Source of the DNA: an uncultured Prevotellaceae bacterium
Lineage (GTDB): Bacteria > Bacteroidota > Bacteroidia > Bacteroidales > Bacteroidaceae
Direction: 5' to 3'
Assembly: GCA_902785695.1 (NCBI GenBank)
Contig: CACZZQ010000001.1
Location: forward strand, 124,001 to 188,000
Length of the DNA: 64,000 bases
The notes below the pieces were generated by a model. It ran no database searches. It was not told the DNA's origin and worked only from the letters and a program-made list of their open reading frames with translations. The translations under genes were made by a program, and so were the position numbers. Within the stretch, counting starts at the first letter, position 1. Each line of letters begins with the position of its first letter. Below, in pieces: positions 26,154 to 35,196 of this stretch.

Positions 26154-27254
26154 ATGAAAACAATGAAAACCTTTTTCAGTTTGATGGCAGCTGTAGTGCT
26201 GATGACATCGTGCTTGAGCAACGACGAGACCTATCGTGCAGGCATCTCGATAGAGAAACCCACGTCGGCAGTCAACTATTATTATGCCAACAATACCAGC
26301 GATTCGCTCATTTTCTGGAGCTATGGAAACTGGGATATCACAGACCTTGACGGCTGCGACAACTCTTGGCTCACTGTGCCTACTCTTAATGGTAAAGGTT
26401 ATACTGACTATGCCCTGCGCCTTACGTTTGCGCAGAACACTACAGGCCAGAACCGCATGGCAGGCATCCAAATCAACGACACCAGCCATCCTGGCGAAGC
26501 CCGTCATTCACTGGCTTTCATACAGTATGCCACTCGCGGCGACGGTTCTCTGGGCAGTGCCGCTGACGTGAAGTCCATCACGGGTAGCGACGGCAGCAGC
26601 ATCGACCTCAGCTACGATGCCAACCATCGTCCTACGGCTGTGAAGATCCAGAAGGCGGGTCAGACGCTGGCTCAACTCCAGATTGCCTACGACGATCGTG
26701 CCATGCAGATGACTGTTACGGACAACAACGAGACGTTCACCGTTTCCTGCGAGAACGATTTCCAGCCCATGAAGCTGACCAATGCCAGCGACACCATTGG
26801 CTATTTTCTGCGCTATGACAAGAGTACGGGTATGCCCGTTTCAGCCAACTATCTGTTCAACTTCCAGCATCTCGGCCAGAAGGCAAACACCTGTGTGACC
26901 TATCGCTTCGGCTATAACGGGTGCAGCCTGGCTCCTGACAGCCTGCATAATGCCGATTCATTGTATTATTATAAGAACGACAAGCGTACCCTACAGTTGG
27001 GACTCACCTATGCCGGCATTGACAACCGCTGCCAGACGGTAGATGCCAATCAGCTGCTGCTGGGTGTCGAGGAGTGCGACCCCTATCTGCTGCTGTCGCT
27101 CTTCCGCTATGCCCGCAACAGCGAGGTTATCAGCAAGGCCAGGCACGAGGATGTGGATATCGCCGTGGAGCCGGCACTCAACGGCGACAAAAGTATCCGT
27201 ACACTCACTGTGAAGCGTGGTAGCGACACCGTTGTCTATACCTTTAATTATTAA
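26154..27254 (+). CDS. secreted lipoprotein with BACON-like N-terminal region
   Basis: The 366-residue protein has a lipoprotein signal ([20 protein letters not shown]; a second ATG at 26163 gives a neater signal). Residues about 30-130 have the BACON-like pattern W-I-WLTVP-G with [14 protein letters not shown]. The middle and C-terminal regions look like beta-strand repeats of the DUF4595 kind ([24 protein letters not shown]). This suggests a surface lipoprotein binding glycan or protein. No enzymatic motif is visible. It overlaps nothing and precedes queF by 13 bp. Confidence 0.65.
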   Translation: MKTMKTFFSLMAAVVLMTSCLSNDETYRAGISIEKPTSAVNYYYANNTSDSLIFWSYGNWDITDLDGCDNSWLTVPTLNGKGYTDYALRLTFAQNTTGQNRMAGIQINDTSHPGEARHSLAFIQYATRGDGSLGSAADVKSITGSDGSSIDLSYDANHRPTAVKIQKAGQTLAQLQIAYDDRAMQMTVTDNNETFTVSCENDFQPMKLTNASDTIGYFLRYDKSTGMPVSANYLFNFQHLGQKANTCVTYRFGYNGCSLAPDSLHNADSLYYYKNDKRTLQLGLTYAGIDNRCQTVDANQLLLGVEECDPYLLLSLFRYARNSEVISKARHEDVDIAVEPALNGDKSIRTLTVKRGSDTVVYTFNY

Positions 27255-27267
27255 GCAGTTAGGCAGT

Positions 27268-27741
27268 ATGAGTACAAGAGAAAACGAAGGCCTGCAGACG
27301 CTGGGCCGCAAGACTGAATATAAGTCTGACTATGCTCCTGAGGTGCTGGAGACCTTCCAGAACAAGCATCCTGAGAACGACTACTGGGTGCAGTTCAACT
27401 GTCCTGAGTTCACCTCCCTGTGTCCCATTACCGGCCAGCCCGACTTTGCAGAAATCAAGATACTGTATATCCCTGATAAAAGGATGGTGGAGTCGAAGAG
27501 CCTGAAGCTCTACCTCTTCTCCTTCCGCAATCACGGCGACTTCCACGAGGACTGCGTCAACGTGATCATGAAAGACCTCGTGCGGCTGATGGATCCCAAG
27601 TACATCGAGGTCATCGGCCTTTTCACACCCCGTGGCGGCATCAGCATCTATCCTTATGCCAACTACGGCCGACCTGGCACGAAGTACGAGCAGCTGGCTC
27701 AGCAGCGGCTCTATTCCTTCGGCTCGTCCACCTTCCGATAA
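27268..27741 (+). CDS. queF: 7-cyano-7-deazaguanine (preQ0) reductase
   Basis: The 157-residue short-type QueF reduces preQ0 to preQ1 with NADPH in queuosine synthesis. The catalytic pair is Cys52 and Asp59 in [12 protein letters not shown], followed by [20 protein letters not shown] and [12 protein letters not shown]. The start MSTRENEGL fits the family; the ORF can be extended 51 bp into the preceding gene but without support. The tgt gene at 34054 uses the product. The 3' end overlaps the convergent lipoprotein gene by 31 bp. Confidence 0.95.
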   Translation: MSTRENEGLQTLGRKTEYKSDYAPEVLETFQNKHPENDYWVQFNCPEFTSLCPITGQPDFAEIKILYIPDKRMVESKSLKLYLFSFRNHGDFHEDCVNVIMKDLVRLMDPKYIEVIGLFTPRGGISIYPYANYGRPGTKYEQLAQQRLYSFGSSTFR

Positions 27742-28466
27742 TAGCAGCGCAGGCCGTCCTTGAAGCGCATCACCAGCGAGTCGGCCTCAAGCAGTTCTAT
27801 GTCTGCCGTATCAGATGCAACGACTTGCATCTCACCCAAAGAGTCGGCCTGACAGTTCAGCATCACTAATCGTCCGTTGAATATCTTCCACTCGTTAAAG
27901 ACTTCTGCGATGGGATAGTCAACGGGCGTTTCTTCGTCAGATGTCTTCACGCGTTGGAACGACCCTACGTTATACATCATGTTGTCGTGCTTGATGTCCA
28001 TCCCGTATTCCCTGGGAATCTCCAGCAGAGCCTTGATGGAGTCTGGCAGCTGGGCTATCTTCTGACGCTCGGTGTTGCCCTCCATGTCTGCACGATGATG
28101 CAGGGTGGGGAATACCAGGTAGCGCCATTGTCCCAAGAGCTGTTCGGTGACTATCACCAGGTCGGCCACTGTGGAGTCAGCCTCGTTTCTCATGATGGCC
28201 AATTTGTCGCCAATGTGAATCTTTCCCATCACTTGACGCTTCTTCACCGCGTTCAGGATATGCAGCGTATCGGGGTCGCTGCTGTCATAGGGCAAGCGCA
28301 GGAATATCACCAGCGTGTCGTTGCATCCGTCGCAGGCCAAGCCGTAGAGCGTCTTGTCGCTGCTGTCAAACATTGCCTGCACCATATTGCCGCCTGCCTC
28401 CTGCTTACTGCCGCAGCCCGTCAGCACAAGGGCTGCCACCATCCATATCCAGATATACTTTTTCAT
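27711..28466 (-). CDS. lipocalin-like lipoprotein, paralogue of 11934-12617
   Basis: From [15 protein letters not shown] the 251-residue lipoprotein has lipobox LTGC. It shares with the lipoprotein at 11934-12617 the order [31 protein letters not shown] and EADSLVMRF. Both look like lipocalin-like outer-membrane lipoproteins. An inserted stretch of about 40 residues after the QWRY block distinguishes this copy. Function is unknown. A -7 box lies upstream; the 3' end overlaps the convergent queF gene. Confidence 0.7.
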   Translation of the reverse strand: MKKYIWIWMVAALVLTGCGSKQEAGGNMVQAMFDSSDKTLYGLACDGCNDTLVIFLRLPYDSSDPDTLHILNAVKKRQVMGKIHIGDKLAIMRNEADSTVADLVIVTEQLLGQWRYLVFPTLHHRADMEGNTERQKIAQLPDSIKALLEIPREYGMDIKHDNMMYNVGSFQRVKTSDEETPVDYPIAEVFNEWKIFNGRLVMLNCQADSLGEMQVVASDTADIELLEADSLVMRFKDGLRCYYRKVDEPKE

Positions 28467-28492
28467 CTTTGTCATTTCCTGATTTGTGTGTG

Positions 28493-28500
28493 CAAAGGTA
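28493..28500 (-). promoter_or_regulatory. -7 box of the lipoprotein gene
   Basis: The minus strand reads TACCTTTG, 27 bp before the chosen start codon. No clear -33 element was found. Confidence 0.5.
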
Positions 28501-28576
28501 CAATAAAATGTGAAAAGTGAAGAGTGAAAAGTGAAAAAATTTCTTCTGCCCCCCTTTCTCTATCGTTTTTGATTGC

Positions 28577-28637
28577 TAAGTGGCTTACTTTTTTTTATAA
28601 GTGGCTTACTTTTTTTTATAAGTGGCTTACTTTTGAG
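28577..28637. repeat. 21-bp tandem repeat, nearly three copies
   Basis: The unit TAAGTGGCTTACTTTTTTTTA occurs at 28577 and 28598, and a partial third copy begins at 28619. It lies next to the palindromic element at 28658. A short ORF crossing both is repeat-derived and not credible as a gene. Confidence 0.8.
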
Positions 28638-28657
28638 TGGGAAGTGGCATCGTTTTG

Positions 28658-28778
28658 GTTGGTAACAGTAACAGATGGTAACATTTGTTTTCTTAACTTT
28701 CTCGCGCGTACGTCTGCGCGCAGACGTACGCGGAAGTTTCAGAAAAACTCTTTTTCATCTGTTACATCTGTTACCAAC
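28658..28778. repeat. inverted-repeat element with GC-rich 28-bp palindromic core
   Basis: The outer arms (28658-28677 and 28756-28778) carry GTTGGTAACAG and TAACAGATG and are inverted relative to each other, differing by a 3-bp gap. The centre at 28705-28732 is a perfect 28-bp palindrome, CGCGTACGTCTGCG and its complement. This fills most of the 415-bp gap between the lipoprotein and tRNA genes. The same plan occurs at 42742-42912. Confidence 0.75.
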
Positions 28779-28889
28779 ATACGCTGACATGCTTAATTTG
28801 AGCCGAGAGGATGATACGAAATAAGTGAAAAGAAGAAAAATCCCGCTACGGTCTTGCGACTTTCGCGGGATTCATAATGAAAGGAGGAG

Positions 28890-28962
28890 TGGTACCTCCA
28901 GGAATCGAACCGGGGACACACGGATTTTCAGTCCGATGCTCTACCAACTGAGCTAAGGCACC
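28890..28962 (-). tRNA. tRNA-Phe (GAA)
   Basis: The minus strand folds as a cloverleaf: acceptor GGTGCCT/AGGTACC with discriminator A, D-arm GCTC-AGTTGGTA-GAGC, anticodon loop CTGAAAA with anticodon GAA, and T-loop TTCGATT. CCA is not encoded. Two stem mismatches are present: T-T at the top of the anticodon stem (27-43) and C-T in the middle of the T-stem (51-63). Confidence 0.95.
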
Positions 28963-28998
28963 ATCATATGTTCACTGCAATCCTTTCGTTTGCGGGTG

Positions 28999-29030
28999 CA
29001 AAGGTACAAAGAAAAAAGTAATCGGCCAAA
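28999..29030 (-). promoter_or_regulatory. tRNA-Phe promoter
   Basis: The minus strand has TACCTTTG (28999-29006) and TTTG (29027-29030) with 20 bp between, 36 bp before the tRNA 5' end. It partly overlaps the clpC terminator hairpin. Confidence 0.7.
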
Positions 29031-29044
29031 CAAATGACCGATTA
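29019..29044 (-). terminator. clpC intrinsic terminator
   Basis: TAATCGG (29019-29025) and CCGATTA (29038-29044) form a 7-bp stem. On the minus strand the hairpin is followed by CTTTTTTC. It lies 48 bp after the clpC stop. Confidence 0.75.
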
Positions 29045-29092
29045 TTTAGCAGTTTTTAAGACTTTTCGCGATAATACTATTCAAGAAGAGCT

Positions 29093-31624
29093 TTATTCCC
29101 CTGGATTTTCAACAGTATTGAATAAAAGTTCCTCTTTTTCCGGATGCTTGTCTATGTTGATAATGGCACCTGCAGAAAGGCTGTCGGTGAGGATTAATTC
29201 GCAGATTCCGTCTTCAATATAGTTCTGGATCGCTCGTTTCAAAGGACGTGCACCAAACTGTACGTCATAGCCCTTGTTAGCCACAAATTCCTTGGCGGCA
29301 TCGGTAAGCTGTATGTGATAACCCATTTCTGAGATACGCTTATAGAGTCCCTTGAGCTCTACGTCAATGATGCGCTTGATGGCTTCCAGGTCGAGCTGGT
29401 CGAAGGTGATAATCTCGTCGAGACGGTTGAGGAACTCGGGTGAGAACTGCTTGGAGAGTGCCTTCTGTACAATACTGCGGGCGTGCTCACGGTCTTTCTC
29501 GTTCATGTTGAGTCCCAGTGTGGAGGCGGTGAAGCCTATGCCGTTGCCAAACTCCTTGAGCTGACGGGTACCGGCGTTGGATGTCATAATGATGACGGTG
29601 TTGCGGAAGTCCACAAAGCGTCCGTTTCCATCGGTGAGGCGGCCTTCGTCGAGTACCTGAAGCAGGAGGTTGAACACATTTCCATGAGCCTTCTCAATTT
29701 CATCGAGCAGGACGATAGAGTAGGGCTTGCGGCGCACACGCTCGGTAAGCTGGCCTCCCTCCTCATAGCCAACATATCCTGGAGGTGCACCAATGAGGCG
29801 CGAGACGTTGAACGACTCTGTATATTCGCTCATATCGACACGTATCAGAGCATCGGCCGAACCGAACATCTGCTCTGCGAGCTTCTTGGCAAGATAGGTC
29901 TTACCGACACCTGTGGGACCCAGAAACATGAAGGCTCCGATAGGATGGTTGGGGGCTTTCAGTCCTACGCGGTTGCGCTGGATAGCCTTCACCATCTTGT
30001 CGATAGCGGCATCCTGAGCAATGACGCTGGCCTTGAGTGTAGGAGCCATATTCTTCAGGCGCACGCCCTCGTTCTCTGCCATACGCTGCACGGGAATGCC
30101 TGTCATCATCGACACGACATCAGACACCTCGGCATCGGTGACAGTTTGTCGGTCTTCACTGTTGTTCGACATCCATTTTGCCTGTACGTCGGCCAGTTGT
30201 TTCTCCAACTGCAGCTGATTGTCACGATAGCTGGCTGCCAACTCATAGTTCTGATTGGCCACAGCGTCGTGTTTCCTGTTCTTTACAGTTTCGATTTGTT
30301 TCTCTATCTCGTCGATCTCAGGTGGAATCTTGGCATTCCTAAGATGTACGCGTGCCCCCGTCTCGTCCATCGCATCGATGGCTTTGTCGGGCTGAGCGCG
30401 TTCGGTGACATAGCGTTCTGTCAATGTGACACATGCACGGATGGCATCTTCAGTAAACTCCACATGATGATGCTCTTCGTAGCGATCCTTGATGTTGTGC
30501 AGGATTTGCAGGGTCTGTTCTGGTGTAGTAGGCTCTACGAGCACCTTCTGGAAACGGCGTTCCAGTGCACCGTCCTTCTCAATGCTGTTGCGGTATTCAT
30601 CGAGCGTGGTGGCTCCGATGCATTGTATTGTGCCGCGTGCCAGAGCGGGCTTCATGATATTGGCGGCATCCATGCTGCCAGGCGTAGAACCGGCTCCGAT
30701 GATGGTGTGGATCTCGTCGATGAAGACGATGATGTTGGGGTCTTGTTCTATCTCTTTCAATAGTGCACGGATGCGCTCTTCAAACTGTCCGCGATACTTG
30801 GTTCCGGCAACAACGCCAGTCATATCGAGGCTCACAATCTTCTTATTGAAGAACATGGGCGAGCATTTGCGCCAGGCAATCATCTGAGCCATTCCTTCTA
30901 CGATGGCACTCTTGCCCACACCGGGCTCACCAATGAGGATGGGGTTGTTCTTCTTGCGGCGTCCCAAGATCTCCATGACGCGCTGAATCTCCTGCTCACG
31001 GCCTACACAGGGGTCGAGCTTGCCGTCGATGGCAGCACGGGTGAGGTCGGTAGAGAAATTATCGAGGACGGGTGTCTTCGACTTCTCTTTGGGATTATCG
31101 GTCTTGGTGCTGGTGGTATGCTGACTGGTAGGTGTCTCTGGGTCTTCCTCGTCATCCTCTGGCAGTTGTAGTGCATCGTTGGTGTTGGGCGCCTTGAACA
31201 TATTCAGCACGTTGTCGTAGGTCACATTGTGCTCTTCCATGATATGCTTGGCACCATTGTTGCCCTGGTCGTGAAGAATGGCTAACAGCAAATGCTGCTG
31301 ATCTACATGCTCATCATGCTGAAGCCGTGCTTCCAGTACTGCAAGTTTCAGTATGTTGGAGGCCTGGTCGTTGAGCAACAGTTCCTGAGCATTCATTGTA
31401 AGAATGGTGCCAACGTCCTTCTTTACATTTATTTCCAGTGCAGATTTGATGTCCTCTTTTTTGATTTTAAACCTGCTGAGCACATCGCTGACAGGACTAT
31501 TGTCGATACGCATCATCCCTAACAGGAGATGCTCTGGTCTTACGCTACTGCATGACAACCGTAGGGCCTCTTCACGTGAATAGGCCAGTATTTCAGAGAC
31601 TTTTGGTGAAAACTGACTTGTCAT
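29093..31624 (-). CDS. clpC: Clp protease ATP-binding subunit ClpC
   Basis: The 843-residue class I Hsp100 unfoldase feeds ClpP. It has the double N-domain (about 1-145), a first AAA module with Walker A GEPGVGKS and Walker B VFIDEIHT, a central UVR motif (KKHDAV-type region about 430-460, [10 protein letters not shown]), and a second AAA module with GPTGVGKT and LLDEIEKAH. The C-terminal domain ends with [14 protein letters not shown] long Gln/Asp/Glu/Thr-rich linker follows the N-domain. It starts 3 nt before the end of the DEAD-box helicase gene (ATGA overlap) and has its own terminator. Confidence 0.95.
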   Translation of the reverse strand: MTSQFSPKVSEILAYSREEALRLSCSSVRPEHLLLGMMRIDNSPVSDVLSRFKIKKEDIKSALEINVKKDVGTILTMNAQELLLNDQASNILKLAVLEARLQHDEHVDQQHLLLAILHDQGNNGAKHIMEEHNVTYDNVLNMFKAPNTNDALQLPEDDEEDPETPTSQHTTSTKTDNPKEKSKTPVLDNFSTDLTRAAIDGKLDPCVGREQEIQRVMEILGRRKKNNPILIGEPGVGKSAIVEGMAQMIAWRKCSPMFFNKKIVSLDMTGVVAGTKYRGQFEERIRALLKEIEQDPNIIVFIDEIHTIIGAGSTPGSMDAANIMKPALARGTIQCIGATTLDEYRNSIEKDGALERRFQKVLVEPTTPEQTLQILHNIKDRYEEHHHVEFTEDAIRACVTLTERYVTERAQPDKAIDAMDETGARVHLRNAKIPPEIDEIEKQIETVKNRKHDAVANQNYELAASYRDNQLQLEKQLADVQAKWMSNNSEDRQTVTDAEVSDVVSMMTGIPVQRMAENEGVRLKNMAPTLKASVIAQDAAIDKMVKAIQRNRVGLKAPNHPIGAFMFLGPTGVGKTYLAKKLAEQMFGSADALIRVDMSEYTESFNVSRLIGAPPGYVGYEEGGQLTERVRRKPYSIVLLDEIEKAHGNVFNLLLQVLDEGRLTDGNGRFVDFRNTVIIMTSNAGTRQLKEFGNGIGFTASTLGLNMNEKDREHARSIVQKALSKQFSPEFLNRLDEIITFDQLDLEAIKRIIDVELKGLYKRISEMGYHIQLTDAAKEFVANKGYDVQFGARPLKRAIQNYIEDGICELILTDSLSAGAIINIDKHPEKEELLFNTVENPGE

Positions 31625-32907
31625 TCTTTTCCTTTCTTTTGTTTCTTTCTCGAATGCTTACCTGCAAATTGCGTGCCAGAGGATTTTTTGGATTGATGGG
31701 GCTTGCGTGAGCGGTGGGACTTATGCGTTCCGTGCGACTTGTTGGATTTGTAGGTAGAATAGTTGGGAGCCTCGCCCAGTCCTTCTGGCAAGGGGAGCTT
31801 TTCTATCTCTTTTTGCAGGAAGTGCTCGATGGGTTTGAAGAAACGGAAGTCGGCATCGCTGACGAAGGTGATAGCCTGTCCGTCGCGCTCGGCACGTGCT
31901 GTTCTGCCAATGCGGTGTACATAGTCCTCGCTGTCATGGGGAACGTCATAGTTGATCACCATTCCAATGTCATCAATATCAATACCACGCGCTACGATGT
32001 CGGTAGCTACAAGGACATCGACCTGTCCGGCTTTGAAACGATACATCACGTCGTCGCGTTCCTGCTGGGTAAGGTCTGAGTGCATAGGTGCACAATTGAT
32101 TTTAAGCTTCTGGAGGGCGCGGTTTATTTCTTTTACCTTATCCTTCTTGCCACAGAAGATGATGACACGTTTCAGGTCGCCTTGCTTGAATATGTTTTCT
32201 ACGATGCCCACTTTCTGAGGCTCGTAGCAGATATAGGCCATCTGGTGGATTTTTTCTGCCGGACGGCTCACCTTCAGCTTTACCTCCACGGGATTGTTCA
32301 GTAAAGAAACAGCCAACTCGCGGATTTTCTCAGGCATCGTAGCCGAGAACATCACCTTCTGACAGGTGGGAGGCAGCTGACTGTTAATCTTCAGGATATC
32401 CTCCATGAATCCCATGTCGAGCATACGGTCTGCCTCGTCTAATACAAAGAAAGAGGTACGCGAGAGGTCAAGGTTGCCCACCTTCAAATGGCTGAGCAGA
32501 CGTCCTGGGGTAGCAATGACAACGGGTGCACCGCCTCGCAAGCTTTTGATTTCCTGGTCGAAGCGTGAACCGTCGTTACCGCCATAGACGGCGATGCTGC
32601 TTACATTGGGCAGATAGTAGGAAAACCCCTCCATAGCCTGGTCAATCTGTTGAGCCAGCTCGCGTGTAGGCGACATGATGACGCAGTTGATGGCATCGTC
32701 AGGATAGCCGCCATCATCGAGCATCGACAGGATAGGAAGCAGATAGGCAGCCGTCTTTCCAGTGCCTGTCTGTGCTACTCCTAATACGTCGTAGCCGTCC
32801 AGAATCTCTGGAATGCAGCGTTCCTGAATAGGGGTCATCTCCTCGAAATGCATATCATAGAGCGCATCGAGGATGTTATCGTTCAAATATGTTTCTTCAA
32901 ATGTCAT
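31621..32907 (-). CDS. DEAD-box RNA helicase
   Basis: The 428-residue helicase has all motifs: Q motif near PIQERCIPE, Walker A AQTGTGKT, PTRELA, DEAD within FVLDEADRML, SAT, and HRIGRTAR. The C-terminal tail (about 385-428) is basic and rich in Ser, His and Lys, as in RhlE-type proteins that act in ribosome assembly or RNA decay. It is followed by an overlapping clpC start, so they are co-transcribed. The exact orthologue is not clear. Confidence 0.93.
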   Translation of the reverse strand: MTFEETYLNDNILDALYDMHFEEMTPIQERCIPEILDGYDVLGVAQTGTGKTAAYLLPILSMLDDGGYPDDAINCVIMSPTRELAQQIDQAMEGFSYYLPNVSSIAVYGGNDGSRFDQEIKSLRGGAPVVIATPGRLLSHLKVGNLDLSRTSFFVLDEADRMLDMGFMEDILKINSQLPPTCQKVMFSATMPEKIRELAVSLLNNPVEVKLKVSRPAEKIHQMAYICYEPQKVGIVENIFKQGDLKRVIIFCGKKDKVKEINRALQKLKINCAPMHSDLTQQERDDVMYRFKAGQVDVLVATDIVARGIDIDDIGMVINYDVPHDSEDYVHRIGRTARAERDGQAITFVSDADFRFFKPIEHFLQKEIEKLPLPEGLGEAPNYSTYKSNKSHGTHKSHRSRKPHQSKKSSGTQFAGKHSRKKQKKGKE

Positions 32908-32947
32908 TCAAACGTAAATTGTAAATAGAAAATTGTCAAATCGTAAA

Positions 32948-34057
32948 TTAATCTGGCGCTTGCCGGTAGCAGAAATATGCGATAACGGCATATATGATGT
33001 TTGGAATCCAGGCAGCCAACAATGCTGGCATACCTGCATTAATGGCAAAGGTGGCACTAATGGTCTGTAAGAGAATGTACGAGAACGACAATGCCAAACC
33101 GATGCCCAATGAAAGCCCCATGCCTCCTTTTCGCTTTCGTGATGAAAGTGAAGCTCCAATGAGAGTCAGGATGAACGAAGCGAATGAAGTGGCTATTCGT
33201 TTATGATACTCCACTTCATATTGGATGACATTCTGGGAGCCTCGCTCTTGCTGTTTTGATATATAGCGAAGCAGTTCTGGCGAAGTAAAGGTTTCTTGCT
33301 GGCCGGAACTGAATACCAGATCCATTGGCTCCATCATAATCATCGTGTCGAGCTCTGTACCCGTCTTGATATGCTCACGAAGTCCCTTTAGCGTACGTAT
33401 CTTATAATTGATGGCCTTCCAGTGGTATCTTGAATCTGAAATCGTGTCATACTGGATCACATTGGCTGTCATGTGGCTTACCAATTTCTTGTCCTCAAAT
33501 TTGTCAAGCGAAAAGCCATATCCCCGTCGCGTGGTATTGTCGTATTGCTGGAGATATGCGATGACGTTTGGTGCCACCTGCAACTGTACGTTACTGGCCG
33601 ATGTCACTCGCTTCTTATTCTTGTATTGCGTCTCGAAGTTAAGTCTCACTACGTTGCCGTGAGGAATAATGTATGCTCCGAAATAGAAGTTTACCAAAGC
33701 GATAATGGCAGCCGAGAGCATATATGGACGTAACAGTCGTTTAAAGCTGACGCCTGCTGACAGCATGGCTATGATTTCTGAGTTGCCAGCTAACTTTGAC
33801 GTGAAGAATATGACAGCTATGAATACAAAGAGGGGGGAGAAAAGGTTGGCGAAATAGGGGACGAAGTTGGCGTAATAGTCAAATATAATGGCATTCCAAG
33901 GTGCATGATAAGTAGCGAATTTGTTTAAGTTCTCATTAAAGTCAAATACGATACTAATGCTGATTATCAGCAAGATGGAATAAATGTACGTTCCAATAAA
34001 CTTGCTGATGATATAGCGGTCGAGACGCGGTAGGATTCGTGCCAGAAGATTCTTCAT
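32948..34057 (-). CDS. LptF/LptG family permease
   Basis: The 369-residue inner-membrane protein has N-terminal helices (FIGTYIYSILLIISISIVFDFNENLNKF), a periplasmic beta-jellyroll region (about 130-270) and C-terminal helices (RIATSFASFILTLIGASLSS onward), the YjgP/YjgQ layout. LptF/G with LptB extract LPS from the inner membrane. The start overlaps the tgt stop (ATGA), so it belongs to the lon-tgt unit. An LptE gene is present elsewhere in this window (44480). Confidence 0.92.
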   Translation of the reverse strand: MKNLLARILPRLDRYIISKFIGTYIYSILLIISISIVFDFNENLNKFATYHAPWNAIIFDYYANFVPYFANLFSPLFVFIAVIFFTSKLAGNSEIIAMLSAGVSFKRLLRPYMLSAAIIALVNFYFGAYIIPHGNVVRLNFETQYKNKKRVTSASNVQLQVAPNVIAYLQQYDNTTRRGYGFSLDKFEDKKLVSHMTANVIQYDTISDSRYHWKAINYKIRTLKGLREHIKTGTELDTMIMMEPMDLVFSSGQQETFTSPELLRYISKQQERGSQNVIQYEVEYHKRIATSFASFILTLIGASLSSRKRKGGMGLSLGIGLALSFSYILLQTISATFAINAGMPALLAAWIPNIIYAVIAYFCYRQAPD

Positions 34058-35196
34058 ATTCTACGTCCAAGATTGTCAATAACACTCCTCTTCCATTGTG
34101 AGAAGTCACCCTGCTCAATATGCTGACGGGCATCGGTAACCAGTCGCAGGTAGAAGGCCAGATTATGGATGCTGGCTATCTGTAGTGCCAACAGCTCCTG
34201 CGCCTTGAAGAGATGATGCAGGTAGGCTTTGGAGTGAAGACGGTCAATGTCGCATCCTTCAGGATCAATAGGTGAAAAGTCATTCTCCCACTTCTTATTG
34301 CGCAGATTCATCGTACCCTGATAGGTGAAGAGCATCGCATTGCGCCCATTACGGGTAGGCATCACGCAGTCGAACATATCAACGCCTCGCTCGATGGCTT
34401 CCAGGATATTCTGAGGTGTACCAACGCCCATCAGGTAGCGTGGACGATCCTTAGGCAGGATATCGTTCACCACCTCAATCATCTCGTACATCACCTCGGT
34501 AGGTTCACCAACGGCCAGTCCTCCGATAGAGGCACCGCCTCCGTCGTTGAGCATTCCCAGTCGGTCTACCACATGTTTGGCTGCTTCCTGACGCAGGTCT
34601 CTGTATTTGCAGCCCTGAACAATAGGGAAGAGGGTCTGATGATGTCCGTATAGCGGTTCTGTCTCGTTGAAACGCTTGATACAGCGATCGAGCCAGCGCT
34701 GTGTAAGTGCCAAAGAGTTCTTGGCATATTGGTAGTCGCTCTCGCCTGGAGGACACTCGTCCAAAGCCATCATGATATCGGCACCGATGATACGCTCCGT
34801 ATCCATCACATTCTCTGGTGTGAAGATATGCTTCGAACCGTCGATATGAGAGCGGAACTCGCATCCCTCTTCGCGCAGTTTACGGATGCCTGTCAGCGAA
34901 AAGACCTGAAAACCGCCAGAATCGGTCAGGATAGGACGGTCCCATGTGTTGAACTTATGGAGTCCGCCTGCCTTGCGAAGGGTGTCGAGACCTGGACGCA
35001 GGTAGAGGTGATAGGTATTGCCCAGGATGATCTGAGCCTTCACCTGCTCGCGCAGTTCAGAGAAATGCACGCCCTTCACGCTACCACACGTTCCTACGGG
35101 CATAAAGATAGGAGTCTTGATCTGTCCGTGATCAGTAGTGATGATGCCGGTTCTGGCACTGCTGTAGGGGTCGGTATGCTGTAGTTCAAACGTCAT
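34054..35196 (-). CDS. tgt: tRNA-guanine transglycosylase lacking the usual zinc cysteines
   Basis: The 380-residue enzyme exchanges guanine 34 for preQ1 (or queuine) in GUN-anticodon tRNAs. It has PILTDSGGFQVFSL, GGLAVGEP and the catalytic block GVDMFDCVMPTRNGRNA. In the zinc-site region the proteobacterial pattern PECDCYTC is replaced by PEGCDIDRLHS, so only one cysteine remains; Bacteroidetes homologues often differ here as I recall. It lies between lon and the LptF/G gene with 4-nt overlaps at both ends. QueF, its upstream pathway enzyme, is at 27268. Confidence 0.95.
   Translation of the reverse strand: MTFELQHTDPYSSARTGIITTDHGQIKTPIFMPVGTCGSVKGVHFSELREQVKAQIILGNTYHLYLRPGLDTLRKAGGLHKFNTWDRPILTDSGGFQVFSLTGIRKLREEGCEFRSHIDGSKHIFTPENVMDTERIIGADIMMALDECPPGESDYQYAKNSLALTQRWLDRCIKRFNETEPLYGHHQTLFPIVQGCKYRDLRQEAAKHVVDRLGMLNDGGGASIGGLAVGEPTEVMYEMIEVVNDILPKDRPRYLMGVGTPQNILEAIERGVDMFDCVMPTRNGRNAMLFTYQGTMNLRNKKWENDFSPIDPEGCDIDRLHSKAYLHHLFKAQELLALQIASIHNLAFYLRLVTDARQHIEQGDFSQWKRSVIDNLGRRI

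Noticed and set aside
28524-28787. ORF of 87 codons across the tandem repeat and palindrome
   Set aside because: The translation is a repetition of WLTFFYK and palindrome-encoded residues; it is made by the repeats.
29483-30763. Open frame of 426 codons on the plus strand
   Set aside because: It lies wholly antisense to clpC, whose domains are unmistakable, and its translation has no recognisable family pattern.
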